Below are positions 61,288 through 64,000 of a DNA stretch of 64,000 nucleotides, in pieces. A program made the position numbers and the translations under genes. Origin of the DNA: JBPRGG01 sp051418075 (GTDB lineage: Bacteria; Bacteroidota; Bacteroidia; Cytophagales; Cyclobacteriaceae); NCBI GenBank assembly GCA_051418075.1, contig JBPRGG010000005.1:186001-250000 (forward strand), in the 5' to 3' direction. Under the pieces are notes generated by a model that worked only from the letters and a program-made list of their open reading frames with translations, ran no database searches and was not told where the DNA came from. Positions within the stretch are counted from its first letter, which is position 1. Every line of letters begins with the position of its first letter.

Positions 61288-62298
61288 ATGAGTTCAGATT
61301 ATAAAAAAATACTACTGTATAAATACTTTCATAATCAATGTACGGAAGATGAACTCAGACAGGTGAACCACTGGTTGTCTGCATCAGAACCAGATTCTGA
61401 TCTGGAGAATTTTTTAAATGAACATTGGAATGAAATCAGCAATTTTGAAGCTCAGGATTCAGAACTGGCTTATGATAAGGTTTATAAAAATATACATGGC
61501 CATATTAAATCGAAAATAGTTGCCAAAGGCAAATCTTTTTCTTTGATCAGATATGGTATTGCCGCTTCCTTCCTGGTCCTGATAATTTCTGGTCTATGGC
61601 TTTACTTTCAATCAGCTGATAAGGATTTACACGATATAAAAGGTGCTCAGGTTATTCATAACCCTAAAGGTGAAAAATCCAAGATAACTTTATCTGACGG
61701 TACCACCGTATGGATTAATTCAGCCAGTACAATTAGTTATGGGGAGGAATTCAATAAAGGTACCAGGCTGGTTTATCTCACCGGTGAGGCTTATTTTAAC
61801 GTAGAGCCTAATAAAGATATACCTTTTGTTATTTGTACATCAGACATTCAGATAAAGGTGCTGGGTACTTCCTTTAATGTATCAGCCTATCCTGAAGAAA
61901 ATATAACCACTACCCTGGTAGAAGGGAAGGTGGAAATGCGACCTTCCGGGAAAAATGAGGCTAATCCTGCCATAACTTTGAAACCACATCAATTGGCTGT
62001 ATACTCCCGGCAGGAGAGTTTATTTAAGCTTCAAGATCAGGTGGATGTAGAATTATATACTTCCTGGAAAGATGGGAAACTGATTTTCAGGAATGAAAAA
62101 TTTAAGTATGTGGCTAAAAAGCTGGAAAGGTGGTATGGGATTGAAATTGATATTTTGGATCAAAAACTGCCGGAAGAACGGTTTACCGGCACCATTCAGG
62201 ATGAAACTCTGGAAGAATTTATGCAGATCATGAACCTTTCTTCCACGCCCATTGACTGGAAGATTTCCGATAGTAAAGTATATATGAAGTTAAAATAA
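61288..62298 (+). CDS. fecR: FecR-family anti-sigma / signal-transducing protein
   Basis: A 336-residue inner-membrane protein of the FecR/DUF4974 type. The N-terminal cytoplasmic domain (about 1-85) is followed by one membrane helix (IAASFLVLIISGLWLYF, about 89-106), then the periplasmic FecR domain (VTTLVEGKVEMRP and GTSFNVSAYPEE) and a C-terminal DUF4974 domain. It should sequester an ECF sigma factor and respond to the TonB receptor that follows. No such sigma gene is adjacent. Confidence 0.92.
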   Translation: MSSDYKKILLYKYFHNQCTEDELRQVNHWLSASEPDSDLENFLNEHWNEISNFEAQDSELAYDKVYKNIHGHIKSKIVAKGKSFSLIRYGIAASFLVLIISGLWLYFQSADKDLHDIKGAQVIHNPKGEKSKITLSDGTTVWINSASTISYGEEFNKGTRLVYLTGEAYFNVEPNKDIPFVICTSDIQIKVLGTSFNVSAYPEENITTTLVEGKVEMRPSGKNEANPAITLKPHQLAVYSRQESLFKLQDQVDVELYTSWKDGKLIFRNEKFKYVAKKLERWYGIEIDILDQKLPEERFTGTIQDETLEEFMQIMNLSSTPIDWKISDSKVYMKLK

Positions 62299-62473
62299 TT
62301 AAATGATAATGCCTATGTAAAAAACAGACCCAATGCCTGAATGTAAGAACAGATGGATTGGCTGCCACCAACCCATCCAAACTTTGGAGAGGTAAATCAA
62401 GTGTTAGTATTTAAATATTTGATTTTACCTCAAATTAACAGAATTAATTATTAACTATTAATCATTCAAATTT

Positions 62474-64000
62474 ATGAAAATTCTATATGAAAAACTACTA
62501 GGAAAGGTGCTGCTTACGTTTCTGATGGTTTGTTTCAGCCTGTTACAGGTTGTGGCTAACGAACAGGCCTTACAGGAAATTAAGGTGAACTTAAATTTCA
62601 AGGATAAGGCTCTGGAGGAAGTTTTAACAGATATTGAAGCACAAAGTAAATTTGTGTTTTTCTATAACAACAAAGATGTTGACCTGAACCGAAAGGTGGA
62701 TATTGCAGTTAAAAATGCCTCTTTGTCTGATGCACTGGATCTTTTGTTCAAAAATGAAGGCATCAGTTTCAATCAGGTAGGTAATCAGATCATTTTGAAA
62801 AGAATGAAGCATGCTGATAAAACTGAAGGTGCAAAGGAGGGGTTTATCCAGAAAAGAGGATTAATTGAAGCTGTACATTATCGTTCTAATAATCAACTAC
62901 TAAATGTTATTTTCCAGAATCGTACTGTGAATGGTACTGTGACTGATGGTACCGGTGAGGGATTGCCAGGGGTTAACATCGTGGAAAAAGGAACCCTGAA
63001 CGGAACAGTTTCCGGAGTCGATGGCTCTTACCGGATCAATGTTGGTGAAAATGCCACCCTGGTTTTCAGCTCAGTAGGTTACCAGACCCAGGAGGTAACC
63101 ATTGGGAACCGGTCAGTGATTGATCTGCAAATGCAGGAAGATGTTACCCAGTTGGAGGAATTGGTAGTAGTAGGTTATGGAGCTGTCAAGAAAAGTGATT
63201 TGACCGGATCTGTATCTTCTATAAAGCCTGAAGATATTGGTAATATTGCCGTGCAGAACATTGGTCAGATGATCCAGGGTAGAGCAGCAGGGGTTAATGT
63301 GATTACCAACAATGGATTGCCAGGCTCTGGTGTGAAAATAAAGGTCAGAGGAACTGGTACCATTTATAATTCCAATCCCCTTTATGTAATTGATGGTATG
63401 CCGGGAGATATCAATACCATCAGCCCTCAGGATATTGAAAGTATTGAAATTCTGAAAGATGCTTCTGCCACTGCCATTTATGGGGCCCGGGCAGCCAATG
63501 GAGTAGTATTGGTTACTACTAAAAAAGGGAAAGTGGGTGAGCCCCGAATAAGCTACCATGGTTATTATGGTGTAGCTACTCCGGGGAAAAAACTGGATAT
63601 GCTGAATGCACCTCAGTATATGGATTTGATCAAGGATGTAATCAGTAATACAGGTACCACTCAGCTGGATTTACCGGTGAAGCTACAGGATCCTTCCTAT
63701 GTAAATGTTGATCGTACAGACTGGCAGGATGCGATTTTTAGAAGAGGTGCCATAACTGAACACCATATTAACATAGGTGGTGGTACAGAATCGGTGAAGT
63801 ATAACTTTTCCACTGGTTATACTGAAATGGATGCCAACGGTGGAGATTACAAATACAAAAGATACAATGGTTTGGCCAATGCTGAATTCAACCTGATCAA
63901 TGAAAGGTTGCGGATTGGTGAAAATTTTGCCATCAGGTTTGAAAACCGGTTGGGCAATAGCCCCGATTTTACCGGAGCTTTAAGAATGCCTCCCTATGCA
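62474..64000 (+). CDS. susC: SusC/RagA TonB-linked outer-membrane receptor, 5' part
   Basis: 509 codons of an open frame that runs off the window. A signal peptide (LLGKVLLTFLMVCFSLLQVVA) is followed by an STN domain (about 35-95, KVNLNFKDKALEEVLTDIEAQSKFVFFY) that contacts FecR, a carboxypeptidase-regulatory-like domain (about 150-228, VTDGTGEGLPGVNIVEKG) and the plug (VVVGYGAVKKSDLTGSVS, then GRAAGVNVITNNG and IYGARAANGVVLVTTKKG). The barrel begins before the edge. The substrate and any SusD partner lie beyond the window. Confidence 0.95.
   Translation, partial: MKILYEKLLGKVLLTFLMVCFSLLQVVANEQALQEIKVNLNFKDKALEEVLTDIEAQSKFVFFYNNKDVDLNRKVDIAVKNASLSDALDLLFKNEGISFNQVGNQIILKRMKHADKTEGAKEGFIQKRGLIEAVHYRSNNQLLNVIFQNRTVNGTVTDGTGEGLPGVNIVEKGTLNGTVSGVDGSYRINVGENATLVFSSVGYQTQEVTIGNRSVIDLQMQEDVTQLEELVVVGYGAVKKSDLTGSVSSIKPEDIGNIAVQNIGQMIQGRAAGVNVITNNGLPGSGVKIKVRGTGTIYNSNPLYVIDGMPGDINTISPQDIESIEILKDASATAIYGARAANGVVLVTTKKGKVGEPRISYHGYYGVATPGKKLDMLNAPQYMDLIKDVISNTGTTQLDLPVKLQDPSYVNVDRTDWQDAIFRRGAITEHHINIGGGTESVKYNFSTGYTEMDANGGDYKYKRYNGLANAEFNLINERLRIGENFAIRFENRLGNSPDFTGALRMPPYA

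Overview
The window looks like a chromosomal segment of a carotenoid-producing, AT-rich member of the Bacteroidota, most likely Cytophagales. The signs are a long Bacteroidota-type NusB, DUF4290 and DUF3109 proteins, a type IX secretion (T9SS) C-terminal sorting domain, a FecR/SusC pair with an STN domain, TAnnTTTG-type promoter boxes, scarce Shine-Dalgarno sequences, and the order sigma factor-crtI-crtB-ispH-crtZ beside a B12-binding MerR regulator. Most of the window is housekeeping. I found no rRNA, tRNA, CRISPR array, prophage or intact insertion sequence.

Layout. 1-3.3 kb (minus): yajC (cut by the window edge), a DUF1573 lipoprotein, a YtxH protein, nusB and an amino-acid dehydrogenase. 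3.5-6.5 kb (plus): an ABC exporter, a TerB-like protein and a DUF2383 protein. 6.7-12.8 kb: a secreted GH2 glycosidase, a truncated glycosyltransferase, and a translationally coupled Gfo/Idh/MocA oxidoreductase and PQQ/cytochrome c dehydrogenase. 13.2-18.0 kb: an Hpt protein, a sigma-54 response regulator, an AsmA-like protein and an AI-2E family transporter. 18.1-24.7 kb: the ilvD-ilvB-ilvN-ilvC-ilvA operon, preceded by a leader peptide with nine consecutive Val/Ile/Leu codons and a terminator, which is a classical attenuator. 24.8-30.4 kb: a second sigma-54 regulator, superoxide dismutase, a small membrane protein, a frameshifted T9SS cargo gene and acpH. 30.5-38.4 kb: an SF1 helicase, a CobC-like phosphatase, a DUF1080 protein, serS, rho and a phosphotriesterase-family protein. 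38.4-44 kb: the carotenoid cluster with its sigma factor and CarH-like regulator. 44.4-54.4 kb: an M42 peptidase, two nucleotide-sugar enzymes, purine nucleoside phosphorylase, dnaN, murA, DUF4290 and a UvrD/PcrA helicase. 54.6-60.1 kb: a DUF3109 protein, a MITE-like inverted-repeat element, accC-accB-efp-fabH and rpmF-DUF177. 60.3-64 kb: a tiny lipoprotein, an unknown gene, fecR and the start of a SusC-type TonB-dependent receptor.

How the genes work together. The ilv genes make the branched-chain amino-acid pathway from threonine and pyruvate, and the leader peptide reads Val/Ile/Leu-tRNA charging. In the carotenoid cluster, IspH supplies isoprenoid units, CrtB and CrtI make phytoene and lycopene, and CrtZ hydroxylates rings. 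The cyclase is not in the window. The sigma factor and MerR/B12 protein probably give light control, and paired palindromes sit over the sigma-factor promoter. AccB, AccC and FabH start fatty-acid synthesis. The two nucleotide-sugar enzymes feed surface polysaccharide, and FecR/SusC form an outer-membrane uptake module.

The most interesting observations are the ilv attenuator, the palindromic operators at the sigma-factor/MerR locus, the MITE-like element at 55.2 kb, a near-perfect E. coli-type promoter before rho, and a MurA with Asp in place of the fosfomycin-target Cys. All calls come from reading the sequence. No database search was made.
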